64,000 nucleotides of DNA from Pseudomonas fluorescens (GCF_040448305.1 NZ_CP148752.1:2914001-2978000); one strand, 5' to 3'; positions 31,538 through 41,249 are shown, numbered from the stretch's first letter. Numbers and translations are program-made. The notes: a model not told the origin generated them from the letters alone.

Positions 31538-32611
31538 TCAATGCTCCCGGCTTTCGAAGTCGATGCGCGGATCGACAAAGGTGTAGGTCAGGTCGCCGAT
31601 CAGTTTCACCACCAGTCCGAGCAGGGTGAAGATGAACAGCGTGCCGAACACCACCGGGTAATCGCGGTTGATCGCCGCTTCGAAACTCATCAGGCCAAGG
31701 CCGTCGAGGGAGAAGATCACCTCCACCAGCAACGAGCCGGTGAAGAAAATGCCGATGAGGGCCGAGGGGAAACCGGCGATCACCAGCAGCATGGCGTTGC
31801 GGAACACATGGCCGTACAGCACGCGGTGGTTGGTCAGGCCTTTGGCCCTGGCGGTGATCACGTACTGCTTGTTGATCTCGTCGAGGAAGCTGTTTTTGGT
31901 CAGCAGGGTCATGGTCGCGAAGTTGCCGATCACCAGCGCGGTCACCGGCAGCGCCAGGTGCCAGAAGTAGTCGAGGATCTTGCCGCCCATGCTCAGTTCA
32001 TCGAAGTTGTTCGAGGTCAGCCCGCGCAAGGGGAACCAGTCCAGGTAACTGCCACCGGCGAACACCACGATCAACAGAATGGCGAACAGGAACGCCGGGA
32101 TCGCGTAGCCGACGATGATCGCCGAACTGGTCCAGACGTCGAAGTGGCTGCCGTGCCGCTTGGCCTTGGCGATCCCCAGCGGGATCGACACCAGGTACAT
32201 GATCAGCGTGCTCCACAGCCCGAGGGAGATCGACACCGGCATCTTTTCCTTGATCAGGTCGATGACCTTGGCGTCGCGGAAGAAGCTGTCGCCGAAATCC
32301 AGGGACGCATAGTTCTTGACCATGATCCACAGGCGTTCCGGCGCCGATTTGTCGAAGCCGTACATGTGCTCGATTTCCTTGATCAGCGCCGGGTCCAGGC
32401 CCTGGGCGCCGCGATAGGCGGAACCTGCCACCGAGACTTCGGCGCCGCCGCCGGCGATACGGCTGGTAGCGCCTTCGAAGCCTTCGAGCTTGGCGATCAT
32501 CTGCTCCACCGGCCCGCCCGGGGCGGCCTGGATGATCACGAAGTTGATCAGCAAGATGCCGAACAGGGTCGGAATGATCAGCAACAGTCGCCGAAAAATG
32601 TACGCCAGCAT
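31538..32611 (-). CDS. yejB: Peptide ABC transporter permease YejB
   Basis: A 357-residue OppB-type permease. The N-terminus AYIFRRLLLIIPTLFGILLI is the standard first helix, and the EAA loop is KQYVITARAKGLTNHRVLYG. About six transmembrane segments are visible. It forms the channel with YejE. It begins 4 bp after the stop of the YejA gene and ends 1 bp before yejE, so the genes are translated together. Confidence 0.94.
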   Translation of the reverse strand: MLAYIFRRLLLIIPTLFGILLINFVIIQAAPGGPVEQMIAKLEGFEGATSRIAGGGAEVSVAGSAYRGAQGLDPALIKEIEHMYGFDKSAPERLWIMVKNYASLDFGDSFFRDAKVIDLIKEKMPVSISLGLWSTLIMYLVSIPLGIAKAKRHGSHFDVWTSSAIIVGYAIPAFLFAILLIVVFAGGSYLDWFPLRGLTSNNFDELSMGGKILDYFWHLALPVTALVIGNFATMTLLTKNSFLDEINKQYVITARAKGLTNHRVLYGHVFRNAMLLVIAGFPSALIGIFFTGSLLVEVIFSLDGLGLMSFEAAINRDYPVVFGTLFIFTLLGLVVKLIGDLTYTFVDPRIDFESREH

Positions 32612-32615
32612 CTGA

Positions 32616-34457
32616 TTACTCCGTGCCCGCAGGATCGGCCTGCAGTGTGGTTTCGACTTCTATCGCCGGCTTGATGTCGGGCTTGACCCACCAGGTGGCC
32701 GTGCCGATGTCGTACTTGGGCGAGACCTTGGGATGGCCGATGTGGTTCCAGTACGCCACGCGCCAGGTCTTGATGTGCCAGTTGGGTATTACGTAATAGC
32801 CCCATTGCAGAACGCGGTCCAGCGCGCGGGCGTGGGCCACCAGGCTGTTGCGCGAATCGGCGTTGATCAGTTGCTCGACCAGTTGATCGACCACCGGATC
32901 CTTCAGGCCCATGGAGTTGCGGCTGCCGGGCTTGTCGGCGGCGTCCGACATCCAGAATTCCCGCTGTTCGTTACCCGGCGAGTTGGACTGTGGGAAGCTG
33001 CCGACGATCATGTCGAAGTCCCGGGAGCGTACGCGGTTGATGTACTGCGAGACGTCGACCCGGCGAATCACCAGGTCGATGCCCAGGTCGCTCAGGTTGC
33101 GCTTGAACGGCAGCAGCACCCGTTCGAATTCGGTCTGGGCCAACAGGAACTCGATGACCACCGGTTTGCCGGTGGCGTCGACCATTTTGTCATCGACGAT
33201 GCGCCAGCCGGCCTCCTGCAACAATTGATAGGCTTGCCGTTGCTGGGCGCGGATCATGCCGCTGCCATCGGTGGTCGGGTTCTTGAAGGCTTCGTTGAAC
33301 ACCTGCGGTGGCAGCTTGGCGCGGAACGGTTCGAGGATCGCCACCTGACCGGCGTCGGGCAGGCCGGTGGCGGCCATTTCCGAGTTCTCGAAGTAACTGC
33401 GGGTACGCGCGTAGGCGCCGTTGAACAGTTGCTTGTTGGTCCATTCGAAATCCAGCAACAGCGACAAGGCCTGACGCACGCGCACATCCTGGAACACCGG
33501 GCGGCGCAGGTTGTAGACGAATCCCTGCATGCCGGTCGGATTGCCGTTGGGAATCTGTTCCTTGACCAGTCGACCTTCGGTGACCGCCGGAGTGTTGTAG
33601 GCGTTGGCCCAGTTTTTCGCGGTCATTTCCAGCCAGTAGTCGAACTGCCCGGCCTTGAGCGCTTCCAGGGCGACGGTGTTGTCGCGGTAGTAATCGGTGG
33701 TCATCACGTCGAAGTTGTAGAAACCCCGATTGACCGGCAGGTCCTTGCCCCAGTAATCCTTGACCCGCTCGTAACGCACCGAGCGTCCGGCCTTCACTTC
33801 GCTGACCTTGTACGGACCGCTGCCCAGCGGGATCTCCAGGTTGCCCTTGTTGAAGTCGCGGTCGGCCCACCAATGCTTGGGCAGCACCGGCAACTGGCCG
33901 AGGATCAGCGGTAGCTCGCGGTTGTTGGTGTGCTTGAACTTGAACAGCACGGTCAGCGGGTCTTCGGCGATCACTTCAGCCACGTCGCTGTAGTAGCCGC
34001 GGTACATCGGCGCGCCGTCCTTGGTCAGCATCTGGAAGCTGAACACCACGTCCTCGGCGCGTACCGGATGGCCATCATGGAAGCGTGCCTCCGGGCGCAG
34101 GTAGAAGCGCACCCAGGCGTTGTCCGGGGCTTTCTCGATCAGGCGGGCGATCAAGCCGTACTCGGTGAACGGCTCGTCCAGACCTTGCTTGGCCAGGGTG
34201 TCGTAGATGTTGCCGATATCGTCCGCCGGCACGCCTTTGCTGATGAACGGGTTGAGGCTGTCGAAGCCGCCGAAACCGGCCTGACGGAAAATCCCGCCCT
34301 TGGGTGCGTCGGGATTCACGTAGTCGAAGTGTTTGAAATCGGCCGGGTATTTCGGCGGCTCGTTATACAGGGTCACAGCATGTTGCGGGGCGGCGCAGGC
34401 CAGCCCGGCGAACAGCAGACCGCTGGCCTGCAGGAGCAGGGCACGGATGGGTTTCAT
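32616..34457 (-). CDS. YejA-type periplasmic peptide-binding protein, copy 1
   Basis: A 613-residue SBP family 5 protein. A signal peptide covers about residues 1-22 (ALLLQASGLLFAGLACAA). Family stretches include DFKHFDYVNPDAPKGGIFRQ, RPEARFHDGHPVRAEDVVFS and GSGPYKVSEVKAGRSVRYER. It delivers peptides or a related solute to YejBEF. I chose ATG 34457, with GGAG 8 nt upstream; it overlaps the stop of copy 2 by ATGA. The longer frame to 34595 lies inside copy 2 in another frame. Confidence 0.92.
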   Translation of the reverse strand: MKPIRALLLQASGLLFAGLACAAPQHAVTLYNEPPKYPADFKHFDYVNPDAPKGGIFRQAGFGGFDSLNPFISKGVPADDIGNIYDTLAKQGLDEPFTEYGLIARLIEKAPDNAWVRFYLRPEARFHDGHPVRAEDVVFSFQMLTKDGAPMYRGYYSDVAEVIAEDPLTVLFKFKHTNNRELPLILGQLPVLPKHWWADRDFNKGNLEIPLGSGPYKVSEVKAGRSVRYERVKDYWGKDLPVNRGFYNFDVMTTDYYRDNTVALEALKAGQFDYWLEMTAKNWANAYNTPAVTEGRLVKEQIPNGNPTGMQGFVYNLRRPVFQDVRVRQALSLLLDFEWTNKQLFNGAYARTRSYFENSEMAATGLPDAGQVAILEPFRAKLPPQVFNEAFKNPTTDGSGMIRAQQRQAYQLLQEAGWRIVDDKMVDATGKPVVIEFLLAQTEFERVLLPFKRNLSDLGIDLVIRRVDVSQYINRVRSRDFDMIVGSFPQSNSPGNEQREFWMSDAADKPGSRNSMGLKDPVVDQLVEQLINADSRNSLVAHARALDRVLQWGYYVIPNWHIKTWRVAYWNHIGHPKVSPKYDIGTATWWVKPDIKPAIEVETTLQADPAGTE

Positions 34458-36286
34458 TGATCTTTCTCCGAAGATTTCAGCCACCACGCGTTCAGGCCCA
34501 GAGTGTAGGGCGGCGTGGTGACGAAGGCGAGCCGGTTGCGGTACGCCAGACGGTGATAATTGAGGTACCAGTTGGGAACGATGTAGTGCTGCCACAGCAG
34601 CACGCGGTCGAGGGCCTTGCCGGCGGCGACTTGTTCATCGCGGGTCTGGGCGGCCAGCAACTGCTCGAGCAAGTGGTCGACCACCGGGTTGGTTATGCCG
34701 GCGAAGTTCTTGCTGCCCTTGACCCCGGCCTGGCTGGAGTGAAAGTACTGCCATTGTTCCAGGCCGGGGCTGAGGGTCTGGTTGAGGGTCATGAGAATCA
34801 TGTCGAAATCGAACTGGTCGAGGCGCTGCTTGTATTGCGCGCGATCGACCGTGCGCAGCCGCGCATCGATGCCGATGCTGGCCAGGGTCTCGACGTAAGG
34901 CTGGAGGATGCGCTCCAGATTCGGATTGACCAGCAGCAGTTCAAGGCGCAACGGCTGTCCGGCGGCGTTTTGCAGGCGCTGGCCATTGAGCTTCCAGCCG
35001 GCTTCGGCGAGCAGGCCGAGGGCTTTGCGCAGAGTCTCACGGGGGATGCCGTGGCCGTCGGTCTGCGGCAGGTTGAACGGCTCGGTAAAGACCTTGGCCG
35101 GCAGTTGCTCGCGATAGGGCTTGAGCAACAACCATTCATGCCCGATCGGTAAACCGCTGGCCGAAAACTCGCTGTTGGGGTAGTAGCTCATGGCGCGTTG
35201 GTAGGCGCCGCCGAACAGCGTGCGGTTGGTCCATTCAAAGTTGAACATCAGCCCCAGCGCTTCACGGACCCTGGCGTCCGAGAAAGCCGGACGGCGGCTG
35301 TTCATGAACAGGCCCTGGGTCTGGGTCGGGATTTGATGGGGAATCTGTGCCTTGATCACGTCACCGCGGCGTATGGCGGGGAAGTTGTAGCCACTGTCCC
35401 AGTTCTTCGCCTGATGCTCGATATAGATATCGAATTCATCGGCCTTGAACGCCTCGAAAGCTACGTCGCTGTCGCGGTAGAACTCGACCTCCATGCGGTC
35501 GAAGTTGTACTTGCCGCGATTGACCGGCAGGTCCTTGCCCCAGTAGTCCTTGACCCGTTCGAAGACGATCTGTCGTCCTGGTGTGAACGCGGCGATGCGA
35601 TACGGCCCGCTGCCCAGCGGTGGCTCGAAGGTGGTGGCCTTGAAGTCGCGGCCTTTCCAGTAGTGCTGCGCCAGCACCGGCATTTCGCCCAGGCGCAGGA
35701 TCAGCAACGGATTGCCGGCACGCTTGAACACGAAGCGAATCCGCTGCGGGTTGAGGATGTCGACCCGCGACACCTCCTGAAGGCTGGTGCGATACAGCGG
35801 ATGGCCTTCCTTGAGCAACACGCGATAGGAGAACGCGACGTCGTAGGCGGTGATCGGCGTGCCGTCATGGAAGCGTGCTTCGGGACGCAGGTTGAACACC
35901 ACCCAGCTGCGGTTCTCGTTGTACTCCACCGACTGGGCGATCAGGCCATAACTGGACGCGGGTTCGTCACCCGAAGGTGCGTACTGTCCCGTGCCGACCA
36001 TGAGCGGCTCGTTGAGTTCGTTGATGCCGTATTGCAGGAAACTCGGCGTGGTGACCGGGCTGGTGCCCTTGAAGGTGTAGGGGTTGAGCGTATCGAAGGT
36101 GCCAAACGCCATGACCCGCAACGTACCGCCCTTGGGCGCTTGCGGGTTGACCCAGTCGAAGTGGGTAAATCGGGCCGGATACTTGAGCGTGCCGAACTGC
36201 GCATAACCATGGCTTTCGCTGATCGTCGCGCTTGCGGTGGAGTTCAAGGCCAGGCTGATCAGGAGCAGGGGCAGGGGACGCTTCAA
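34454..36286 (-). CDS. YejA-type periplasmic peptide-binding protein, copy 2
   Basis: A 610-residue SBP family 5 protein, clearly a paralogue of the next gene (FTHFDWVNPQAPKGGTLRVM, RPEARFHDGTPITAYDVAFS). The only start giving a normal signal peptide is TTG at 36286 (KRPLPLLLISLALNSTASA); the frame remains open to 36391 but without a plausible leader. It overlaps copy 1 by 4 nt, so both proteins are made from one transcript. Two binding proteins on one transporter usually widen substrate range. A REP doublet separates the operon from mltD. Confidence 0.88.
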   Translation of the reverse strand: MKRPLPLLLISLALNSTASATISESHGYAQFGTLKYPARFTHFDWVNPQAPKGGTLRVMAFGTFDTLNPYTFKGTSPVTTPSFLQYGINELNEPLMVGTGQYAPSGDEPASSYGLIAQSVEYNENRSWVVFNLRPEARFHDGTPITAYDVAFSYRVLLKEGHPLYRTSLQEVSRVDILNPQRIRFVFKRAGNPLLILRLGEMPVLAQHYWKGRDFKATTFEPPLGSGPYRIAAFTPGRQIVFERVKDYWGKDLPVNRGKYNFDRMEVEFYRDSDVAFEAFKADEFDIYIEHQAKNWDSGYNFPAIRRGDVIKAQIPHQIPTQTQGLFMNSRRPAFSDARVREALGLMFNFEWTNRTLFGGAYQRAMSYYPNSEFSASGLPIGHEWLLLKPYREQLPAKVFTEPFNLPQTDGHGIPRETLRKALGLLAEAGWKLNGQRLQNAAGQPLRLELLLVNPNLERILQPYVETLASIGIDARLRTVDRAQYKQRLDQFDFDMILMTLNQTLSPGLEQWQYFHSSQAGVKGSKNFAGITNPVVDHLLEQLLAAQTRDEQVAAGKALDRVLLWQHYIVPNWYLNYHRLAYRNRLAFVTTPPYTLGLNAWWLKSSEKDQ

Positions 36287-36397
36287 ATAGGGGATCCGAT
36301 CCAGGCGGCTTGGGCTTTGTGGACCGTACAGTAACAGCTTGTATGGGCAGGAAAAAGACGGGGGGTTAATGCGCAATCTCGGCCGGGTCACAAACCC

Positions 36398-36487
36398 TGT
36401 GGGAGCGAGCTTGCTCGCGATGAGGGCCTATCAGTTTGCATTGATGGCGACTGACACTCCGTCATCGCGAGCAAGCTCGCTCCCACA
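36398..36487. repeat. REP doublet (inverted pair)
   Basis: GTGGGAGCGAGCTTGCTCGCGA faces TCGCGAGCAAGCTCGCTCCCAC, between the mltD terminator and the yej operon start. Confidence 0.85.
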
Positions 36488-36521
36488 GGTTTTTTTGCTG
36501 CCCACAAAACTGCGCAGGCAT

Positions 36522-36553
36522 AAAAAAGCCCCTGAATTCAGGGGCTGTTTTTT
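36522..36553 (-). terminator. Intrinsic terminator at the end of mltD
   Basis: AGCCCCTGAATTCAGGGGCT with A-run before and T-run after. On the minus strand it closes mltD, overlapping its stop codon region; it may also work for the other direction. Confidence 0.88.
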
Positions 36554-37985
36554 AATGCGGATTGGCCACCGTCAACATCTGACCAGGCTTCAGCGCCTGA
36601 CCAACACGCGGGTTCCAGCGCTTGAGGTGCTGCATTTCAACGTTGAAGCGCTTGGCCACGATATACAGCGAGTCGCCTTGCTGGACCTTGTACGTGGTCT
36701 GCTGCTTCTTGGTGTTCGCCGCAATCACGGTGTTGACGCGTCCGGAACTGCGTTTGCTGGTGTCCTGCATGACCAGTGTCTGGCCGGCTTTGAGGTTCTT
36801 GCCGGTCAGTTTGTTCCAGCGTTGCAGGTCCTTTACGTCAACGTTGTTGGCCTTGGCGATGGAGCCGAGGTTGTCACCCCGCTTGACCCGGTAGGAACGC
36901 TTGACGCTGGCGACCTGGGTGTCGTCGGCACCTTCGAAGACTGGCTTGAGCGATTTCTTGCTGATCAGTTCTTCAGGCCGCATGGTCTGCAGGCTGCTGG
37001 TCAGCAGTTGTGCCTTGGAAGTCGGCACCAGCAGATGTTGCGGGCCATCAAGGGTGGTGGTGCGCTGCTTGAAGGCCGGGTTGAGCTGGAACAGTTCGTC
37101 TTCGTCGATGTTGGCGACTTCAGCAACCTTGGACAGGTCCATGCGCTGGTTTATTTCGACGACCTGGAAGTAGGGTTCGTTGGCGATCGGGTTGAGGTTC
37201 ACGCCGTAGGCTTCCGGCGCCATCACCACTTGCGACAGTGCCAGCAACTTCGGCACGTAGGCCTGGGTTTCGGAGGGTAGCGGCAGGTTCCAGTAGTCGG
37301 TTGGCAGGCCGAGGCGTTCGTTGCGTTCGATGGCCCGGCTGACGGTGCCTTCGCCAGCGTTGTAGGCCGCCAGGGCCAGCATCCAGTCGCCGTTGAACAT
37401 GTCGTGCAGGCGGGTCAGGTAATCCAGCGCGGCGGTGGTCGACGCGGTGATATCGCGGCGGCCATCATAGAAACGGGTTTGACGCAGGTTGAAGTAACGC
37501 CCGGTGGACGGGATGAACTGCCAAAGACCCACCGCGTTGGCCCGGGAATAGGCCATCGGGTTGTAGGCACTTTCAATCACTGGCAGCAGCGCCAGTTCCA
37601 GCGGCATGTTGCGTTCTTCAAGGCGCTCGACGATGTAGTGAATGTAGAGGCTGCCACGCTCGCCGGCGTTTTCGAGGAAAGATGGATTGCTGGCGAACCA
37701 CAGGCGCTGTTGCTCGATGCGCGGGTTGACGCCCAGCCCGTCCTGCAACTGGAAGCCCTGGCGCATGCGCTCCCAGACGTCCTGGGGAATTTGCGGGCTG
37801 GGTTTTTCGCTGAGCCAGATCGGCTTCTGCTTGGCGCGCGCGGCGATATTCTGCGCGTGCGCCGCATCGGTCTGCGGCGCATGGCTGGAACAGCCCGCCA
37901 GGGTGGCGGACACAGCCACCGCAATGGCTTGAGCCAAGCGGGTCAATGCGTCTGAACTGATGGCTTTGCGAATAGGTGACGACAT
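36552..37985 (-). CDS. mltD: Membrane-bound lytic murein transglycosylase D (MltD)
   Basis: A 477-residue lipoprotein. The lipobox TLAGC places the lipidated cysteine at residue 32. The SLT domain (about 105-215) holds the catalytic glutamate in PVIESAYNPMAYSRANAVGL followed by WQFIPSTGRYFNL. Two LysM modules are at the C-terminus (YRVKRGDNLGSIAKANNVDV and YKVQQGDSLYIVAKRFNVEM), which anchor it to peptidoglycan. It cleaves glycan strands to 1,6-anhydro ends. ATG 37985 is chosen over a start at 38009. It neighbours gloB as in other pseudomonads. Confidence 0.95.
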   Translation of the reverse strand: MSSPIRKAISSDALTRLAQAIAVAVSATLAGCSSHAPQTDAAHAQNIAARAKQKPIWLSEKPSPQIPQDVWERMRQGFQLQDGLGVNPRIEQQRLWFASNPSFLENAGERGSLYIHYIVERLEERNMPLELALLPVIESAYNPMAYSRANAVGLWQFIPSTGRYFNLRQTRFYDGRRDITASTTAALDYLTRLHDMFNGDWMLALAAYNAGEGTVSRAIERNERLGLPTDYWNLPLPSETQAYVPKLLALSQVVMAPEAYGVNLNPIANEPYFQVVEINQRMDLSKVAEVANIDEDELFQLNPAFKQRTTTLDGPQHLLVPTSKAQLLTSSLQTMRPEELISKKSLKPVFEGADDTQVASVKRSYRVKRGDNLGSIAKANNVDVKDLQRWNKLTGKNLKAGQTLVMQDTSKRSSGRVNTVIAANTKKQQTTYKVQQGDSLYIVAKRFNVEMQHLKRWNPRVGQALKPGQMLTVANPH

Positions 37986-38084
37986 TGGCTGGAAGTAAGT
38001 TCCGGGCAAAAATGTCGGGCGATTCTAGAAAGCGCACCCTGCGCGGTCAACCTTTCAGAATTGTTGCAATCTTGATACGCCCCT

Positions 38085-38852
38085 TTAGAACCTGTCTTTC
38101 CACGCTCGAAGCGCAGCAAAAACCATATCGGGCGCCGAGTTATCGGTGCCGGTCCGTTCGTCCGCTTTTTCTTTAACGGATGTTTCACCGGAGCGCAAAA
38201 ACGGGTTTGTGAGCTTTTCCAGCGCCAGTGTCGAGGGCAGCGTCATGATCCCGGATTCCCGTTGGCGGGCGACTTTGGCCAGGCGCTCGGCGGTGTCCGG
38301 ATTGTTCGGTTCGACGGCCGCGGCAAACTTCAGGTTGCCGAGGGTGTACTCGTGGGTGCAGTACACCAGCGTGTCATCCGGCAACCCGGCGAGGCGTGTC
38401 AGCGAGCTGTACATTTGCTGTGGCGTGCCTTCGAACAAACGTCCGCAGCCAGCGGCAAACAGTGTGTCGCCGCAGAACAGCAAGCCGTGATGGTAATAGG
38501 CTATATGCCCCAGGGTGTGACCAGGGACCGCGAGGACGTCGAAGTCGCAGCCGAGCACACTGACTTTGTCGTTGTCCTTGAGCGCAACGTCCCGCGCCGG
38601 GATCGTTTCGCTGGCCGGACCATAGACTTTCGCGTCCGTCGCTTTTTTCAGCTGTTCGACGCCGCCGACGTGGTCATGATGGTGATGAGTGATCAGAATA
38701 TCACTCAGTACCCAGCCCGGATTGGCCGCGAGCCAGGCTTGTACGGGGCCGGCATCACCCGGGTCGACGACCGCGCAGCGCTTGCTGCCGTGGTCTTGTA
38801 ACAACCAGATGTAGTTGTCGGTGAAGGCGGGCAGGGCAGTGATCTGTATCAT
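38085..38852 (-). CDS. gloB: Hydroxyacylglutathione hydrolase GloB (glyoxalase II)
   Basis: A 255-residue metallo-beta-lactamase-fold enzyme that hydrolyses S-lactoylglutathione to lactate and glutathione, the second step of methylglyoxal detoxification. The binuclear metal motif HxHxDH is His56-His61 in THHHHDHVGG. Further ligands appear in VPGHTLGHIAYYH, GDTLFAAGCGRLFEG and THEYTLGN. The C-terminal RWKDRF-like end is typical. I chose ATG 38852; the longer frame to 38939 would overlap the divergent methyltransferase gene. Confidence 0.96.
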   Translation of the reverse strand: MIQITALPAFTDNYIWLLQDHGSKRCAVVDPGDAGPVQAWLAANPGWVLSDILITHHHHDHVGGVEQLKKATDAKVYGPASETIPARDVALKDNDKVSVLGCDFDVLAVPGHTLGHIAYYHHGLLFCGDTLFAAGCGRLFEGTPQQMYSSLTRLAGLPDDTLVYCTHEYTLGNLKFAAAVEPNNPDTAERLAKVARQRESGIMTLPSTLALEKLTNPFLRSGETSVKEKADERTGTDNSAPDMVFAALRAWKDRF

Positions 38853-38917
38853 CGTCGGATTCGCCAAGCGGAAAACATTGGCGCATCTTAGAACTTCCTG
38901 GCGCGTTGGAGAATGCA

Positions 38918-39676
38918 ATGACTGATAAAGCGTTCGCACAAGCCGATCCTGACTGGCTGGCGTTGATCAGCGCCGCCCGCGAGTGGCTGGCCGGTCCCCT
39001 CGGGCAATTTCTGCTGGACGAAGAGCGGCGCATGCTCGAAGACGAGCTCGGGCGGTTCTTTGGTGGCTATCTGGTGCATTACGGTCCCTCGGCCCAGACC
39101 CCGCCGTCGGCTCCCCAGGTGCAGCGCAATGTGCGCCTTGGCGCGCCGTTGCCGGGGGTCGAGATCGTTTGTGAGGAGCAGGCCTGGCCGCTGAGTGAAC
39201 ATGCCGCCGATGTGGTGGTGCTGCAGCATGGCCTGGATTTCTGCCTGTCGCCTCACGGTCTGCTCCGCGAGGCGGCAAGCAGCGTACGCCCCGGCGGGCA
39301 TCTGCTGATCATCGGCATCAACCCCTGGAGCAGTTGGGGTTTGCGGCATGTGTTTGCCCAGGATGCGCTGCGCAAGGCGCGCTGCATTTCGCCGTCACGG
39401 GTCGCGGACTGGCTGAACCTGCTGGGCTTCGCGCTGGAGAAACGCCGCTTCGGGTGCTATCGTCCGCCGCTTGCGTCGCCGGCGTGGCAGACCCGCCTGG
39501 CCGGTTGGGAGCGCAAGGCCGGTGACTGGCAATTGTCGGGCGGCGGCTTCTATTTATTGGTGGCGCGCAAGATCGTGGTGGGCCTGCGACCGGTCCGTCA
39601 GGAGCGGCGCGAGCCAATGGGCAAGCTGATCCCGTTGCCGATGGCCAAGGTCAACCGGCGCAACATCGAACCGTAA
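38918..39676 (+). CDS. Class I SAM-dependent methyltransferase
   Basis: A 252-residue methyltransferase-like protein found between gloB and rnhA in pseudomonads. A central segment ADVVVLQHGLDFCLSPHGLL and RPGGHLLIIGINPWSSWGL match motifs around strands 4 and 5 of the Rossmann-like domain. The glycine-rich motif I is less clear, so the cofactor site may be unusual. Its substrate is unknown. It starts at ATG 38918, 65 bp from the divergent gloB start, and lies 92 bp before rnhA. Confidence 0.82.
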   Translation: MTDKAFAQADPDWLALISAAREWLAGPLGQFLLDEERRMLEDELGRFFGGYLVHYGPSAQTPPSAPQVQRNVRLGAPLPGVEIVCEEQAWPLSEHAADVVVLQHGLDFCLSPHGLLREAASSVRPGGHLLIIGINPWSSWGLRHVFAQDALRKARCISPSRVADWLNLLGFALEKRRFGCYRPPLASPAWQTRLAGWERKAGDWQLSGGGFYLLVARKIVVGLRPVRQERREPMGKLIPLPMAKVNRRNIEP

Positions 39677-39768
39677 TACACACTTTTCATTTGCGGCCGG
39701 GCCTGTCCCGGCTTCGGGCGCCGTCGGTCAGCGATCGGCGGGCCAGCGCATTTTCTGGATAGATTGGC

Positions 39769-40221
39769 ATGAGCGATAGCGTAGAACTGTTCACCGACGG
39801 CGCCTGCAAAGGCAACCCCGGCCCTGGCGGCTGGGGCGCACTGCTGGTGTGCAAGGGCGTCGAAAAGGAGTTGTGGGGCGGCGAAGCCAATACCACCAAC
39901 AACCGCATGGAGCTGATGGGCGCGATCCGTGGCCTGGAAGAGCTCAAGCGTCCTTGCGAGGTGCTGCTGGTGACCGACTCCCAGTACGTGATGAAAGGCA
40001 TCAACGAGTGGATGGACAACTGGAAGAAGCGCGGCTGGAAAACCGCGGCGAAGGAACCGGTGAAAAACGCTGACCTGTGGAAGTTGCTCGACGAGCAGGT
40101 CAACCGTCACAAGGTCACCTGGAAATGGGTGCGCGGGCACATTGGCCATCACGGCAACGAACGGGCCGACCAGTTGGCCAACCGTGGCGTCGATGAAGTG
40201 CGTGGGTACAAGCAGGGCTGA
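39769..40221 (+). CDS. rnhA: Ribonuclease HI
   Basis: A 150-residue RNase HI that cuts RNA in RNA-DNA hybrids. The catalytic set is complete: Asp10 (LFTDGACKGNPGPGGWG), Glu48 (NNRMELMGAI), Asp70 (VTDSQYVMKG) and Asp134 (NERADQLAN), with His124 in VRGHIGHHG. The length equals that of the E. coli enzyme. It lies just before dnaQ, with a REP doublet between them, as in other pseudomonads. Confidence 0.98.
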   Translation: MSDSVELFTDGACKGNPGPGGWGALLVCKGVEKELWGGEANTTNNRMELMGAIRGLEELKRPCEVLLVTDSQYVMKGINEWMDNWKKRGWKTAAKEPVKNADLWKLLDEQVNRHKVTWKWVRGHIGHHGNERADQLANRGVDEVRGYKQG

Positions 40222-40240
40222 TTCGGTTCAACCGATACAC

Positions 40241-40341
40241 CGTGTTGCGGCCCTTCGCGAGCAGGCTCGCTCCCACAGTTGATTTCCATATGCCGAAGAT
40301 TTCTTGTGGGAGCGAGCCTGCTCGCGAAGGGCGCAACACGG
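40241..40341. repeat. REP doublet with long matching arms
   Basis: The arms extend beyond the REP core: CGTGTTGCGGCCCTTCGCGA on the left is matched by CTCGCGAAGGGCGCAACACG on the right, an unusually complete REPIN-like hairpin between rnhA and dnaQ. Confidence 0.88.
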
Positions 40342-40416
40342 TCCACCTGAAAGACCCCGGCGAGCGTGTTAACATCGCCGCTTTTGCACGATTGACCGAT
40401 TGAGAGCTGAGCACTG

Positions 40417-41175
40417 ATGGCCACCAGATCCGTTGTACTCGACACCGAAACCACCGGCATGCCGGTGACCGACGGCCACCGGATTATCGAAATCGGTTGT
40501 GTCGAGTTGATCGGCCGACGCCTGACGGGCCGGCACTTTCACGTGTACCTGCAACCCGATCGCGAAAGTGACGAGGGCGCCATTGGCGTCCACGGCATTA
40601 CCAACGAATTCCTCGTGGGCAAGCCGCGTTTTGCCGAAGTGGCCGAAGAGTTCTTCGAGTTCATCAAGGGCGCGCAGCTGATCATCCATAACGCGGCGTT
40701 CGACGTTGGCTTCATCAACAACGAATTCGCCCTGATGGGCCAGCAGGACCGCGCGGACATCACGCAGCACTGCTCGATCCTCGATACCCTGATGATGGCC
40801 CGGGAACGTCACCCGGGGCAGCGCAACAGCCTCGACGCCTTGTGCAAACGCTATGGCGTCGACAACTCCGGTCGTGAACTGCACGGCGCCTTGCTCGACT
40901 CCGAGATTCTCGCCGACGTCTACCTGACCATGACCGGGGGGCAGACCAGTCTGTCCCTGGCCGGCAACGCCTCCGATGGCAATGGCTCCGGTGAAGGGGC
41001 GGACAATTCGGCCACCGAGATTCGTCGTTTGCCGGCGGACCGCCAGCCGACGCGCATCATCCGCGCCAGCGAAGACGACCTGGCCCGCCACGCGGCGCGC
41101 CTGGAAATCATCGGCAAATCCGCGGGTGCCCCGGCGTTGTGGGTGCAACTGGCCGAGGCTGAAGCGCAGGCTTGA
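40417..41175 (+). CDS. dnaQ: DNA polymerase III epsilon subunit (3'-5' proofreading exonuclease)
   Basis: A 252-residue DEDDh exonuclease. ExoI is VLDTETTGM (Asp9, Glu11), ExoII is IIHNAAFDVGFINNEF (Asp98 region), and ExoIIIepsilon is HGALLDSEILADVYL. The C-terminal tail from about residue 190 joins the polymerase alpha subunit. It corrects replication errors. It follows rnhA, as in most gamma-proteobacteria where the two genes are adjacent. Confidence 0.97.
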   Translation: MATRSVVLDTETTGMPVTDGHRIIEIGCVELIGRRLTGRHFHVYLQPDRESDEGAIGVHGITNEFLVGKPRFAEVAEEFFEFIKGAQLIIHNAAFDVGFINNEFALMGQQDRADITQHCSILDTLMMARERHPGQRNSLDALCKRYGVDNSGRELHGALLDSEILADVYLTMTGGQTSLSLAGNASDGNGSGEGADNSATEIRRLPADRQPTRIIRASEDDLARHAARLEIIGKSAGAPALWVQLAEAEAQA

Positions 41176-41249
41176 CCCTTTCAAAAAAAGGGACACCTTG
41201 TGACCCATTTCAGGGCATCCCGCTCGCCACATCCTCTGCAACACTCTAC

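Noticed and set aside
36287..36391. N-terminal extension of the upstream YejA copy
   Set aside because: It starts with GTG near a REP and gives no signal peptide, unlike the TTG at 36286.
41176..41200. CCCTTT...AAAGGG as a dnaQ terminator
   Set aside because: The stem is short and AT-rich and no T-run follows.
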